The notes beneath the pieces were generated by a model. The model saw nothing but the letters and a program-made list of their open reading frames with translations. It had not been told where the DNA came from and did not search any database. Positions 1 through 11,925 of a stretch of 64,000 bases of DNA are shown here, one piece after another. Origin of the DNA: Mactra quadrangularis (lineage: Eukaryota > Mollusca > Bivalvia > Venerida > Mactridae); NCBI GenBank assembly GCA_025267735.1, contig CM046307.1:1364001-1428000 (forward strand). Reading direction: 5' to 3'. How positions within the stretch are numbered: position 1 is the first letter of the stretch; each line of letters begins with the position of its first letter. The translations under genes were made by a program, and so were the position numbers.

Positions 1-2810
1 TAAACTTTTTTGCATCATTTGCACAAAATTGATATCTTAAAAAATAAAAGAGTTATGACCGTTCAAAGAATTTTTCTCTATACTTTTCTATTGAAAATCG
101 AATATAGACTTGGGATTATGTATGGGCCTAAAAGTTTGACATGATTATTTATAGTTAGAGTAGCGTAATGATGTGCTTATCTTAATTAGATAATGACTGC
201 CTGGCCTCCATTTTAATGTATCTTATGACGGACAGTGTCCACATGCACCTAATGACATATTGCATTGACTTTAACTTACCTAGTCTGCAAATGTCAAACT
301 GTTATTTGATATATGAAAACATTTATTCTTTTTTAGTTCAGCTTTATCTCATAGTAAAGGGATGTTTGAAATGTTTAAATACTTGCGTTGTAATTAATAA
401 AACCAACATATATATGGCGCGTTTGATAAAATTGACAGAATTAATTGTAACTTGATTGTAATAAATGTTTACTGTGGAAAGTAAATAAAGTAATTGCGCA
501 AAGAATTCCACTTATAAACTGTAAATGATTGTTTGTGGTGACTCAATATTATGTTTTGTGTCATTCTCGTACAAAATAGTGTCTGTAGAATGTACTAAAG
601 TAAAAAGGAAATATGCGAGTAAATATGATACTTTAATGGATTTGAAACATTTTTTTTTTCGTTTATGAAGTTTCTAAGCAACTACAGAGTATGACGACTG
701 AAGAAAAGCAATCATTACAAAAGAATAAAGTAATGACGTTTGCAATAGTAGACACACCATGTAACATAATAAGATCGTCTAAAAACAATCTCCCTAAATG
801 GATTTAAAACTGGATTTTCACAAACTTTATGTTACTTCATCCATAAATGTAATCTTGTCTAAGTAGTGTCTAGAATATCTTATTTCGTGTCCATTTTTGT
901 TTTCATATTTTTGTTTGATCTTTACGGTCTTATCACGACAGTCAGTCCCTTGTCATAATAAGTAATGCAACTAACATATCATTATTTATGGTTATTGCGA
1001 TCAATAAGAGGCAAAATACGCACTTGATACTTAAAACTAGAGTCGTTAAGCATTTCGACCTGATGAAACATCAGTGATTTTAAAACCATTTATTTCCAAA
1101 AACTTATTTTTATGTTGTTATACTAATGATTTTTTGCTGTTACGAGCATTATTTGTATAAAAAGTGACACAATCAGCCTTTGGAAATAACTTGATTTCCC
1201 AGAAAATTTTGAAATCGAGAAAAAATGTTAAGTGAATGTTTCCAAATAGCTAATTGTAAAGTTCATGTATTGTCATTAAACTAATGTCATTATAAAACGC
1301 ATTGTTCCAGTTGTTGCATGTTATGTTAAAATGATAAGATTGCATTCATCTTCTTTCTCATTGAAATTTAGTAATTTTAAAATTGATTATTGAAACAAAA
1401 CGAGAATAATTAGACATCGAGAATACCAATTATAACATATGTGGTGTTGTATTTTATTTAAAATAGTGGCAATCGCAAAACCAATTTTGAATACTCGTAT
1501 TAATAGGATGAAACCAGAAATATATGTATTATACGTATAGGTCATCTATAAAAGTGATCTTTCAATAAATGTTTTACACGACATGGTCAGAATTGTTGTA
1601 TACTTTCTTTTCTCGGAATTGCATCATAAAACATAAACTGACGCCTTACTTCAACAACCATTGTACTGGTTGATAAAGGCTATATAAATGAAAAAAGTGA
1701 AAAATGTACTTGATGTTTATGAGGGCTTAAAGGAAAGGAGGAATGTGGTTAATATTAACATTCTATGTTGTATAGTATTACATGCATTGGTATTTCAGTA
1801 ACTCAAGAAGTGTAATGATAAAGGTTAACAAAAATTCACACTAAAATACTTTTTTTATTTTGAAAGTGGTGATAATACACTAGTTATTTTAAAGCTAACT
1901 GAAATAATTTGTTCAATTCAAAATACTAAATTGGCTTTGACATTTCATTTGCACATGTCTTAAATGTTTTGTGCAATGTGCTGACGCAATTACGATGCCG
2001 CATTTATCATCCGATGAAAACAACTTTTTCAGAGATCTGGGAACATTGCAGGGATAATTTGTATTCAACATGATCAAAGTTGTACATGATCGAATTATCA
2101 CTGTAATCAAGTTTTCAACTTGAAATATTATGTTAATATTTATACCACGTCTGAATATCATTATCTTCGACTTACCTTTAAACGTTCGCATTGAAACGTT
2201 AGATAACATTGGCTTACTAAAGCATGAAAAGCATCCATTATCCACATTTCCAGTCCAAAATATGTTCAATAATTTCACGTTCTACTCAAAAGTGCCCTTA
2301 TATAAAACAACGTGATAGAAGCTTCATTTTGGAAGTAGTCCCTTGCTCCGCTATAAATCAACCTCCATTCATAAAATGTAAACAAAGCAGACGCATGTTA
2401 TTGTAATTAAAAATGAATTTAGTGGGTCAGTAATGACTGGTTTTTATAACAACAGTTTTGAGAATAGTAAAATGGAGCTATTTGGGGTAGGGTAACATAT
2501 CTACAAGTAAATTACCTGCGTAAATCCCATTTTCATAGTTTGACAGGGATTTTCGAGATGAGTAAACACTGTAGCAAATAAGACGTCAGATTCTTGCATG
2601 TGAGCCCAAATCTTGCAAGACGAGATAAAAACAAATACAATGGCACCGTCCAAGATTTACAACGAGTTTTAGGACATTGACAATAACAAGAAAAAAATGT
2701 CAGAAATTGTATTTTAATGCCAGTAGACGTTTGTAGACTTGTATACAAAATTTGATGTCTGAAATCCCTCATTATAAAACACTATTATTTCTAGACGACT
2801 GTCTACTGAT
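1..2810. other. A+T-rich DNA, no supported gene
   Basis: Long A/T-rich stretch with stops in all frames. I see no SINE, terminal inverted repeat or conserved unit fragment here. The only open frame worth a note is the minus-strand frame at 1913-2278, listed separately. Confidence 0.6.
1913..2278 (-). pseudogene. longest open frame (121 codons), possible retroelement remnant
   Basis: Open on the minus strand for 121 codons, the longest in the window. The frame begins with GTG; the first in-frame ATG is at about base 2209, leaving about 98 codons. I do not recognise a full domain. One stretch, KSKIMIFRRG (about residues 36-45), resembles the K-(S/T)-K-x-M-x-F-R-x-G segment seen in non-LTR (LINE) reverse transcriptases, but no FADD-type catalytic motif is visible before it and the sequence after it does not continue convincingly. 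It could equally be a chance open frame. No TATA box, splice pair or poly(A) signal clearly frames it. Confidence 0.15.
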
Positions 2811-2867
2811 CGGCGCGGTATGACCTTTCTGTGTTGGTGCACCGTAAAACCAAAACAAACAAACAAG
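2811..2867 (+). mobile_element. SINE 3'-end fragment
   Basis: About 57 bp ending in ACCGTAAAACCAAAACAAAC and further AAAC repeats. The body (CGCGGTATGACCTTTCTGTG then TTGGTGC) matches, in reverse complement, the short fragment at 35,135-35,194 and resembles those at 17,887 and 42,029. Heavily 5'-truncated, so only the LINE-recognised tail remains. Confidence 0.7.
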
Positions 2868-2926
2868 ACTTACTTCAAAAGGATTTTAACAATAAGGTTC
2901 AAGGGCTGTTGCATTTTCAAAACAAC

Positions 2927-3174
2927 TATAGTTCGTTTTTTCTCAACTGTCAAAACATGAATAATTTCACGGTGAAAGCGTTTGTTAAAATTATCGTCGT
3001 GATACATCCATGAGTTTCTGAAAGTGTGTATTATGATCGAGTAAAGCTGCTTACGCCGTATGATATGTTTTGGTCAAGATATATTTAATAACAATTAGGC
3101 CGCCAATAGGAAAAACAATGCATTCACTCACTGTGAAATTATTCAAGCTTTGACAGTTGAGAAAAACGGACTAT
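2927..3174. repeat. 48-bp inverted repeat with about 150-bp spacer
   Basis: The left arm (about 2927-2974) and right arm (about 3128-3174) are reverse complements with a few mismatches; both contain TCTCAACTGTCAAA followed after a few bases by GAATAATTTCAC. The spacer shows no gene. Probably a foldback or a decayed MITE. Confidence 0.75.
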
Positions 3175-4307
3175 ATAAGTATTATGTTATTATTTACAAC
3201 AATATTTAGTACATAATATAAAAATAGTGAAAGATTTATAACATGCAATGCCATAAATAAGAATAAGCATATTAATGCATGCTAATACTGTAATTATATG
3301 AGCTTTAACTTTAGATACAGAAAACGATAACCTAATGGGATTTGTTGTTGTACAATAATACGTCAGGCAGTTATGATTGAAGTATATATTTTGTCAATTT
3401 CACAATATTCTGCAAATATAATGTACATACTCTCTGCCAATGTCTTGTTCCTGAAATCAAAACACGTTACATTTAGTTTCACTCACAAGGTGTTAATGAT
3501 TAATTGCATGTTCATGTTTGTGGGCAATTGTACTGTTTTTCAAGAATAAAGGTTACTCATAAAACAGGCAATTGGTATTTGATTTATAACCCAGCTTGCT
3601 TGGCTGTTGATGATAAAGGAAACATTTTTTTCTGCGGGTAACAGATCTCTTAAAACTTGCTAGTTAAACATGTTTTCATCATTCTATTCTCTTAAGAATT
3701 AGACTTCTAAATTTTATCATAGAACAATGTTTTCAATTCACTATTTAAGCTGATCTGTCTGCCATTAGGGGATAGTAACTCATAAAATATTTATATCCTT
3801 GTAAATAGAAGTGTGTCAACATTAGATATTAAAAACATCTTATAATTCATAGTTTGCAACATTCTAGTGCTTACAATAGACAAATTTCAAGTGAATGCTT
3901 ACGTCATGTATACATTATGTGCTACGGATCGTTTTTCACCTAATTATGTAGTTATATGATCAGAATCTCACCGACGTGATAAATGATATATCATTTTACA
4001 TAAAAATGACCTACATTAACCTGATGACATGATAACTTGTTTTGAAAATGTAGCAAAAAATAGGTCAATTTTCAAGTCTATTGGAAACCGGTTGTGTAAA
4101 TAGAGGATTGGTCTTAATGTAGGAACCATTTCCTTCTCAAATTAAGCATAATGGACCTAAATGTAAAGAAGAACATTAAATTACCAAGGCTGTCTTTATT
4201 GCGGATCCTTATTGTACATATGTTCCGTTTGTTCCATGCTCATTATCACTTTTCAGTGATTTCTTAGAATTTTAGATTTCAATAACAACATATGTTTTAT
4301 ACATTTA
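3175..4307. other. A+T-rich DNA, nothing recognised
   Basis: No open frame of note, no repeat family member and no similarity to the 12-kb unit that I can see. Confidence 0.5.
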
Positions 4308-5110
4308 GACAGCAAGATATCAACATCTATGTTGTCGCAGTAATTAGTAGTAATTGGCAATACAAAAAATAGTAATGTTGTTTATATCATGCAACATAAA
4401 ATAATCAATTAGATTTAATTGAACAAAACCAATATCTAATTCATGGACAAACATATCTGGAATATTTTTAATACATTATAATTGTCACGTACAGAAACAA
4501 TTTATCAGATTTAAAAGGTTTATGAAAGATAATATTTTTATGTCAAATCCTCATGAAGTATATGTAGTCTTTATACCATGAGACATATTAAACAGCTAGA
4601 AGTAAATAGTTCGTTCTAAAATCAAAGCATGCTATTCGACAAGAATATTGACTTGGTTGTAGTTGTTGGTTACTTATTAATGACTAGCAAACAAGTTCTG
4701 AAATGAAACTTGTCAGGGACAATAGGCTATTTTGAAGTTCGTTGATACAGACCTTAAATTGTATACGCTTTGATTAATGAATGTCTGCAGCAAAATAAAA
4801 CCTTCTTGGAATATTACTGAATTATAATCTAATGAATATGATGATAACTGTTACTGACGACTGTGTGATAAACTATGTTAGTTGACGTTGGAGGAGAACA
4901 ATTGTGATTGATGTCTTGTATGTTCTTAAATGTCATCTCCTATATATCATGAATGCATTATTCGCATTATTTTATTATTCGTTCGTGCTTCAAAAAACTC
5001 CTGGGATTTCATTTCACGTATATTCTAAAAAAAGTCACGGCTTTCAATGTTTATTAACAGGAATAGTGTGTATTACTTCAACACCTCTTTCACTATGCAT
5101 CTTCACACAT
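4308..5110 (-). repeat. inverted fragment of the 12-kb unit
   Basis: The reverse complement of this stretch lines up with 22,070-22,820 (unit A) and 34,150-34,890 (unit B). Shared landmarks are the membrane-like reading frame, the run TCCAAGAAGG, the CTGTACGTGACAATT segment and the GATGTTAAT/GATGTTGAT end. Its outer end reads AGACAGCAAG, the reverse complement of CTTGCTGTCT at the left edge of unit A near 8,005, so the two points look like the two ends of a rearrangement. It is more diverged than units A, B and C are from each other. Confidence 0.75.
4838..5030 (+). pseudogene. membrane-like pseudo-exon E1, inverted copy (broken)
   Basis: Reads MMITVTDDCVINYVS, then a TGA stop, then continues in frame through LKCHLLYIMNALFALFYYSF. 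The copies at 22,073-22,309 and 34,157-34,384 have a sense codon (Glu) at the stop, so this copy is disabled if the frame was ever coding. Function unknown. The hydrophobic run would suit a membrane span. Confidence 0.4.
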
Positions 5111-7259
5111 TAACCTTTGCCTTAAATCAAATTGTGAACAATTTGCTAACTCTGGCAAAATTACAGCTTCCGTTTTTCTTGTGGTCATTTTTTATAAAAA
5201 GTTTTACCGTAATGACTTGAGTGGGCGAACACAACAACGATCATCGTGCAATATTTTTATAGTAATTTGTGATATGTTTTTTTCCCAAACCTAATTAGTT
5301 CCGACTATGAAATTAAACAACGAAAATAGATTCTTTATTTTTATTGTAAAAATCGTCACCAAAAGCATTGTTATAAAAATAATGTAATAAAAAAGTAATG
5401 TTGACTTAATGAGAGGCAGTTTCCAAATTTTACTTCAATTTTTTTTAACTACGTTCCTTAAGGAAAGAATCTATATTGTTTTGTTAACTTTTAGTTAACT
5501 AAGTAATTAAAAAACAAATTTGCAGTCGTTTATCATAGCACTTCGACAACATGCAATTGTTATTGAAATATGAAGGTAAATGAAGCATATTTTAACGAGA
5601 TAGACGAAGTTGTTTTGCTACAAGATACAAAACGTCTCAATATAATGGGATTAACGATGCAAATAACACCCATTGATTAATGTGTAAACTACTTGTAATA
5701 AATTAATAACTACATTTGAAAGCAGCAAGAAAGTTGTTTTTTATCTTTAATCTTGATATCATGTTAATTACTAGTTTATATGTGTATTATTATCATTTGA
5801 TGAATGAATGACGCAATCAAACATATACTGTCTCTTTAGAATTACGTTATAGAGTTTAATTAATTGATATAAAATTCATTCGTGACAGTGATAATATTTT
5901 TTATTTCAGACGAGAATAGACCGCCCCAACACATGTTGATTGGTTTAAGTTTTAACATCGTTACTATGTAATGAATCAGCGTAATCATGTTGACAGTGGT
6001 GAATAAATATTTAATCTTTCTAAATGTCAAATTGATGATATAAAAGTTATTTGCGAGACGACCGTACAAATCCTCTAACCATATACAGACACTATATCAA
6101 ATATTGATAGAAGGCCAATTAATTAATACAGTTTAAACTTCTTGTCTCTAACGTACAGTGAATTTCATCTTTTTTGACACTTCGACATAAATCAGTCTGG
6201 ATTAAGTGGAGCGAGTCAGAATTTATTTGTCAAGTTATTAAGTTGTGGCTACAATATGATCATAATATTTACAGTTTGTATGTTTATACAGTTACAAATA
6301 TGTGATTTTAAACCAAATAGTATTCCGACATGTATACACATTTTTATTTACGTATGTCTAAGTATAATTTGTATTCAATTAGTTGTGTTTAAATCTAAGA
6401 ATAAATGCCACAATTCACCAGTTAATGCAATTGTATTATAACATATGAATTCGCAATTATGTATTGTTGAAACTTTCTCTTATGACTTCCGGGTCCAGAA
6501 TTTAAATGAAAGTAATGATACTAAATGCGTCTGGGTTATTTCCCTTTATTAGTGCCATAAAATATTTTGCCTTCTCAGTGTTCATCAGGGAAATGTATTT
6601 ATTCATGGTTTTCTATCGTAAATATAAGTGTAATATAAAGCTATTCTATAATTTCCAGCAACCCAAAGGACAGAATAATATAAGAAAGCTAAGTACTTGT
6701 TTACAAATCTTTTAATATGGATTTCTGAAGTAATTTACCTTTAGGTGCATTTAATTGGATTTGTTTCATTTAACATTTTTTTCTTTTGAATACGATCTTT
6801 GCTTGAGATGTGACTTGATTGCTTTTTGGGACCATTTATGGCAATAATGAAATACCAACTTGAAAAATACATGTCTGAAATATATTAAAGAAAAACTAGA
6901 CTGAAGAAATGTCGTTGTAACGATGCTTAGCAAGTTCCAGTTCAATTTTGTTCAATTACAATCACATTTTTTGAAGCTTTATAGCTTCTAGTTTGTATAA
7001 CATGTGTTTCCTGGGTATAAACTTAGATAAAAGAAATTATATTTCTACAACTTTTATTTTCCAGCGTAAAACTTGTATAAGGTCTGTAACGGTGCAATAG
7101 GAGATCAAAATGTCATTGTCAAAACAAAGAACATATATATTGAAATATAGCTAATGGCATTTTGCATTGGTATTCTTTTTATTCATTACATTGTGTAATT
7201 AATAATTTGGTATATTTCTAAATATGAGTTATATTACTACTTTGTATTTTATATCTCTA
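5111..7259. other. A+T-rich DNA, no supported gene
   Basis: Only short chance open frames. No SINE tail, terminal inverted repeat or clear match to the 12-kb unit seen. Confidence 0.5.
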
Positions 7260-7470
7260 TGTGTATAATGCAACATAGCGAAACGCATAAAACATTCATG
7301 TATGGTAATGTAAAACATCCAGAGTATATAGGAATAACTAAATCTAGAATGAAATCTAACAGACAGAGATATTATCTTGATACTTTTTGTCATCACATTA
7401 TCCTAAAGAGTTCTATCTAGACGTTGATAAATTTATTGTGGTAGAATAACGATGTTCAACGAATAATATA
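7260..7470 (+). repeat. isolated copy of the 'P' module of the 12-kb unit
   Basis: Matches 16,075-16,230, 28,248-28,390, 40,760-40,910 and 61,493-61,610. Shared runs include GGTAATGTAAAACATCC, AAATCTAGAATGAAATCTA, ACAGACAGAGAT and TCTAGACGTTGATAAAT. The minus strand keeps a short open frame starting (V/M)MT that is also open in units A, C and D. It is detached from the rest of the unit. Confidence 0.75.
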
Positions 7471-7899
7471 GAATACTAGCTTCTGTCAGCGTTTATCAAA
7501 TTAAGTCATAAACAACAAATTTAAGCAGTTGGAAATTTTTTGTTGTTGAAGAATATAGGTTGTTTTTACTGAAGTAATTCTCATTGCATCAACCTCCAAG
7601 AGGCTTAAAACGGTTTGAAAATCTAGATTGTGCTAAAAGTGACCATAACATTACTTCTCTCTAACATGCTTGATATAATGTTATTTTGTGGGGTACTGGT
7701 ATACGTTATTATATTTAATTGTAAAGAACACTTAACTTTGAACATATTGATTTATTTTTTATTGAAGTTGATGTTTCAATATATATTTGTCCGTAACATT
7801 AATCAAGTTTATGGACATTGACAAACAGTTTAAACTGAAACATACGGTACCATTATTTATATTCATATATTATTTCAATGTTTAAATAATATCCTACAT
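7471..7899. other. A+T-rich DNA, nothing recognised
   Basis: No repeat or coding signal recognised; a 63-codon open frame here looks like chance. Confidence 0.45.
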
Positions 7900-7998
7900 T
7901 TAACCTTTCCAAAAAGAGTGAGTAGGTTGACTGACCACTGTTATGTGACCTATACAATGTGTTGCTACGGCGTTAAACCCAACATAAATCAAAACATA
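7900..7998 (+). mobile_element. SINE (alpha type) 3' end
   Basis: Contains AGAGTGAGTAGGTTGACTGA and GTTGCTACGGCGTTAAACCC followed by an A-rich tail. It matches the last 90 bp of the longer copies at 16,687 and 48,169. 5'-truncated. It abuts the left edge of unit A. Confidence 0.8.
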
Positions 7999-9117
7999 AT
8001 CTCTTGCTGTCTTCTTTCTGAAATGTTCAAAATATACATACGTGCAAAATCATATTCAAAAGAAACGAACATTTAGAACATATACTGATTGTTTCTCGTA
8101 AAATTGTTATAATTGTTATAATAGCTATTTATTGCTGTAACGATAATAGCACACCTAAAATAATGCTTTTATTAATTGTGAATCGGAACTACATATTCTT
8201 CCTTAAATCTTGCTCAATCATGAATTAGACTTAAATCCAAAAATTGTAGCGAACATATCAGTTCGTATTATGGATTACCTGAAACATTATCAACTCTTAT
8301 TGGCTAAATAACGGCACATTAAGTAAATGGACATAACTAGTACATTGTTGTTTATTTAGAAACATTTCTACATATACATGATTATACAGTGTCTTTCTTA
8401 CTCTCTTATATCCTGTTTAATACCTGTTTATATACACATATACAATTTTTTCTTTTTAGTAAGTGTTCTGCCATGTATATTTATTGTGCATGTGTTTCTA
8501 TGTATATTAAATATTGTATATACGTTATTTGAAAAAATAAGTTTTTCTTGCTCATGAACATACATGTGTAGTTTATGCCAATAAAATGTTTTGATTTGAC
8601 ATTGACTTGACTTGATAATATTTCCCTTGGGTAAATTGGTATTCGGACTGCCACTTGGTGAACTGTATCTTGATGCAGCATTAGGTGTATTAAACTGTTG
8701 TACAATGCAAAAAATAGTTAATCAAATATCTGCTACTGACAGACGGTTGATGTAATTGTTTCTATGACTGACACTTCTAATCTAATTGAAAATTAGTCTG
8801 CGGTTGGTATTGAGTATCGTGGAATGCTAAAACAAGCATTGACACGTGATAAAGAAATTGAAGTAATATCGTGTGGTATTACCAGTTTCAGGAAAGTATT
8901 TGTATTACATTCAAGTTGTAATGAATTTGAAATCACGTTAGTTAATTCACATTCTAAGTGTTCTTAAAGAAATTTTACGAACACATGATGGTCACACCTA
9001 GTTAAAACAGCTTCTTGTCCACCAACTTGTTGCAGTTAAACTTCAATCAATAGTTTAATGTGTCTTTGATTTTTAGCTCGACTTTTCGAAGAAAATGAGA
9101 GCTATTGCTATCACTTG

Positions 9118-9172
9118 GGCGTCGGCGTCGGCGTCGGCGTCGGCGTTGGCGTTGGCGTTGGCGTTGGCGTTG
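9118..9172 (+). repeat. (GGCGTY)n microsatellite
   Basis: Nine uninterrupted hexamers: GGCGTC copies first, then GGCGTT copies. It is far more G+C-rich than its surroundings and produces an artificial Gly-Val open frame. Confidence 0.95.
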
Positions 9173-9180
9173 GTTTTCAG

Positions 9181-10465
9181 GTTAAAGTTTTTTTATACTC
9201 TTATATCTTTAACACTATCCAAGTTATTTTATTGAAAGTTGGTATACTTATTAAGTGGGACTATATTAATCATACTGTGAAAGGGGATAACTCTGGATTA
9301 ATTATTTTTTGAGTTATTGCCCTTTTATACTTATAAAATTGCAAAATATGAGGTTAAAGTTTTTCCTATGTAGAATATCTTCAATACTGATCAAGATATT
9401 TGACTTAAAGTTTGTATACTTACTTGTCGGTACAATATCTACACAATTTGAAGGGACGTAACTGTGGCTGAATTATTTTTGGAGTAATTGCCCTTTTATA
9501 CTTAAGAAATTGCAAAATATGAGGTTAAAGTTTTTCCTATGTAGAATAACTTCAATACTGATCAAGATATTTGACGTAAAGTTTGTATACTTATTTGTTG
9601 GTACGATATCTACACGACTATGAAGGGACGTAACTGTGGATGAATTATATTTGGAGTAATTGCCCTTTTATACTTAAAAATGGCAAATTATAAGGTTAAA
9701 ATTGTTCCTATATGGAATATCTTTAAAACAAATCAAGATATTTGACTTTAAGTTTGTATAATTAATTATCGTTACTATATCAACACAATTTTAAAGGGAG
9801 GTAACTGTGGATGAATTATTTTTGGAGTTATGCTCCTTTATACTTAAACATTTAAGATTAAAATTTGTTCTAATGGGATATTTAGTACTTTCAAATGCAT
9901 TTGAATAAAAGTTGGAATGCTTTTTCAAAAGTTCTTCATCTATCCGACTATAAAGGGACATAACTCTGGATGAATTACTTTCAGAGTTATTTCCCTTTAT
10001 ACTTTAATATTTAAGATTAAAGTGCGCTCAAACTGAATATATTTTGTTTGATAGAGAGTGAGTATGCTTTTTCATCAGTACTACATCTACTTGACTACAA
10101 AAGGATGTAACTCTCTATGAATTATTTTTGGAGTTGTACCCCTTTTCAACTTTTAAATTAGGGTTGAAGTACTTTAAACTGAAATATTTTCAATACTAAC
10201 CAAGATATTTAAATGACAGTTGGTATGCTTATTCATCAGTACTAAATCTACACAGGGACATAAATTTTGATTATTTTTTGGAGTTATTTCCCTTTACTTA
10301 AATGATGAAACATGTTTAAATTGAAATATTAATAGTTCCTTATAAAGAATTTTAAATGCAAGTAGGTATGCTTATTCTTTGATACTATGTCTACTTAACT
10401 TTGAAGGGACGTTACTATGGATGAATGTTTTAGCAGTTATGCCCTTTTTATATTTTAAAAATATG
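9181..10465 (+). repeat. tandem array, eight diverged units of about 150-172 bp
   Basis: Starts marked by GTTAAA/GATTAAA/GTTGAAG at 9181, 9353, 9524, 9695, 9856, 10,015, 10,163 and 10,314. Successive spacings are 172, 171, 171, 161, 159, 148 and 151 bp. Each unit holds GGGACGTAACTGTGG-like and TTTTTGGAGTTATTGCCCTT-like segments. Units shorten and diverge from left to right. Confidence 0.9.
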
Positions 10466-10916
10466 AATTGGTAATCATTGTTTGACTGATTTATTTCCTT
10501 TAAAAAACTAAGTCCTGTCTTGAAATCATTTTTGTTTAAAGATATGCCTTGCCATGAACAAAACACTCGAAAAGTCGAGCGCGCTGTCCTTGGACTGCTC
10601 TTGTTTAAGTTGTGATAATCGTAGTACTTTGTTGTATGCACTTATAATTTGTTCTGGCAATTAATACTCTCACGATCTTTACGAAAAACAGTTATGTTTT
10701 GAATAGTGAAACATGCGAGTATATAAACTCTGAACGCTTTTTACTAAGGTGTGCAAAAGTAATGTAACTGACGAATGCGTTATCGTAAAGGTTGGTTTCA
10801 GTATGACTTTATTTGAAGTTTAAAATAAAAAAGATTATTAACGTCTGATACCTTGAAACAACATACCGTTTTGGACGCAAGTCATATAGTTTTGAAAATG
10901 TCTAACTAGTCTCTTC

Positions 10917-11177
10917 TTTTCGGTGTTCTTGTTACACTGAACAAAATTTATTCGATTATATTTATTCTCCTTTAGTTTATAAACATGTTTTTTAGGAAAC
11001 AGAATTACACCTTTCCCAAACCAAAATATCAATGTCTTCATAAAAGAATGCAAATGTTTTAGGGAGTTTGATTACTATTTTAGTCTGTAATAGAGAATCG
11101 TTTCACGTCTAAACAATTCGAATGATTACATGGTTGATCGCACTTGGTGGCGTCAAATTGTTCACAAGCTAGTGTAA
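10917..11177 (+). pseudogene. Cys/Trp-rich terminal pseudo-exon E2, unit A copy
   Basis: Unit A counterpart of 36,238-36,543. The end is preserved as YMVDRTWWRQIVHKLV and a TAA stop, but upstream the frame is lost to small indels and stops (for example TGTAATAG where unit C reads Leu-Cys-Asn-Gly). Family not recognised. Confidence 0.5.
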
Positions 11178-11710
11178 TTTACAATCTAACAACATCAATG
11201 AAACGATAAAATCGGTTGTAGAAGAGACGGACGAATCTTAAAAATGTCTCGTGTCTGATTGTCTACTACTTCTTACATTAAATGATACATTAAGAACCAA
11301 CCAAACATTTTCATAGGCAGTCAATTGTAAAATATATCTTATAAAATATTTTTCGTGTATCAGCTCATTGGGACTTGATTTAAACTAATCATGAACAGTA
11401 TTTGGTAATAATTACATTATTTGATACAATAAAAAGAATAAAATGACGTAAAGGCGTTTGCTTGGTATTCATGGGGAGAATGGTAGCCATTATCTGATCT
11501 CTATACTTTGTCACTATGTGTTAAGGATTACTTACCTTGCAACTAGGGACGTACAGTTTGTATTATTCGTATAAGTGGTAAACTAAATAAATAGATATAT
11601 ATTTAGTACAATCAGACTTTGTTTCTAACGTAGCATTTATTATATAAAACCCGTGCTTATACTGTTAGATAAGAGTTTGAAAGATATAACATGATCAATT
11701 TTTGTTTCAT

Positions 11711-11925
11711 CTTACCACAGAGAGCAGTAAATAGGTTGTACAATACTTCAGTGTAGATAGCGAAGTTCAACAGAGAAAAATACTGGTCTGTAAAGTAAAT
11801 TCCCTGATGCCGTTAGAGAAATACTAGAATCAAAGCCATTTTACAATTCATAAAATGTACTTTTGATGTATTGTATGGATTATAACACATCATAAAATTA
11901 AGTTTTGATTATAACATAATTCTAA
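11711..11925 (-). pseudogene. pseudo-exon E4 with splice-donor-like end, unit A copy
   Basis: On the minus strand it reads a segment equivalent to SLTASGNLLYRPVFFSVEL, then, after small indels, LKYCTTYLLLSV, directly followed by GTAAG, a good 5' splice site. Relative to unit C (37,000-37,220) it has a 1-nt deletion upstream (AAAATGG against AAAGATGG). It keeps Leu where unit C has a stop. Unit B appears to lack the segment. Function unknown. Confidence 0.35.

Larger units (their letters stand above)
9076..10580. mobile_element. non-autonomous DNA element with short inverted ends and internal tandem repeats
   Basis: The ends are perfect 14-bp inverted repeats: GCTCGACTTTTCGA at 9076-9089 and its complement at 10,567-10,580. 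The left end runs into a (GGCGTY)n microsatellite, and the interior is eight diverged tandem units. No transposase frame. The element interrupts sequence that is continuous in units B and C, so it entered unit A after the duplication. I see no clean target-site duplication. This architecture is common in bivalve genomes; I do not assign a superfamily. Confidence 0.75.

Noticed and set aside
9115..9312. Open frame starting with a long Gly-Val repeat
   Set aside because: It is only the translation of the (GGCGTY)n microsatellite and the adjoining tandem repeat.
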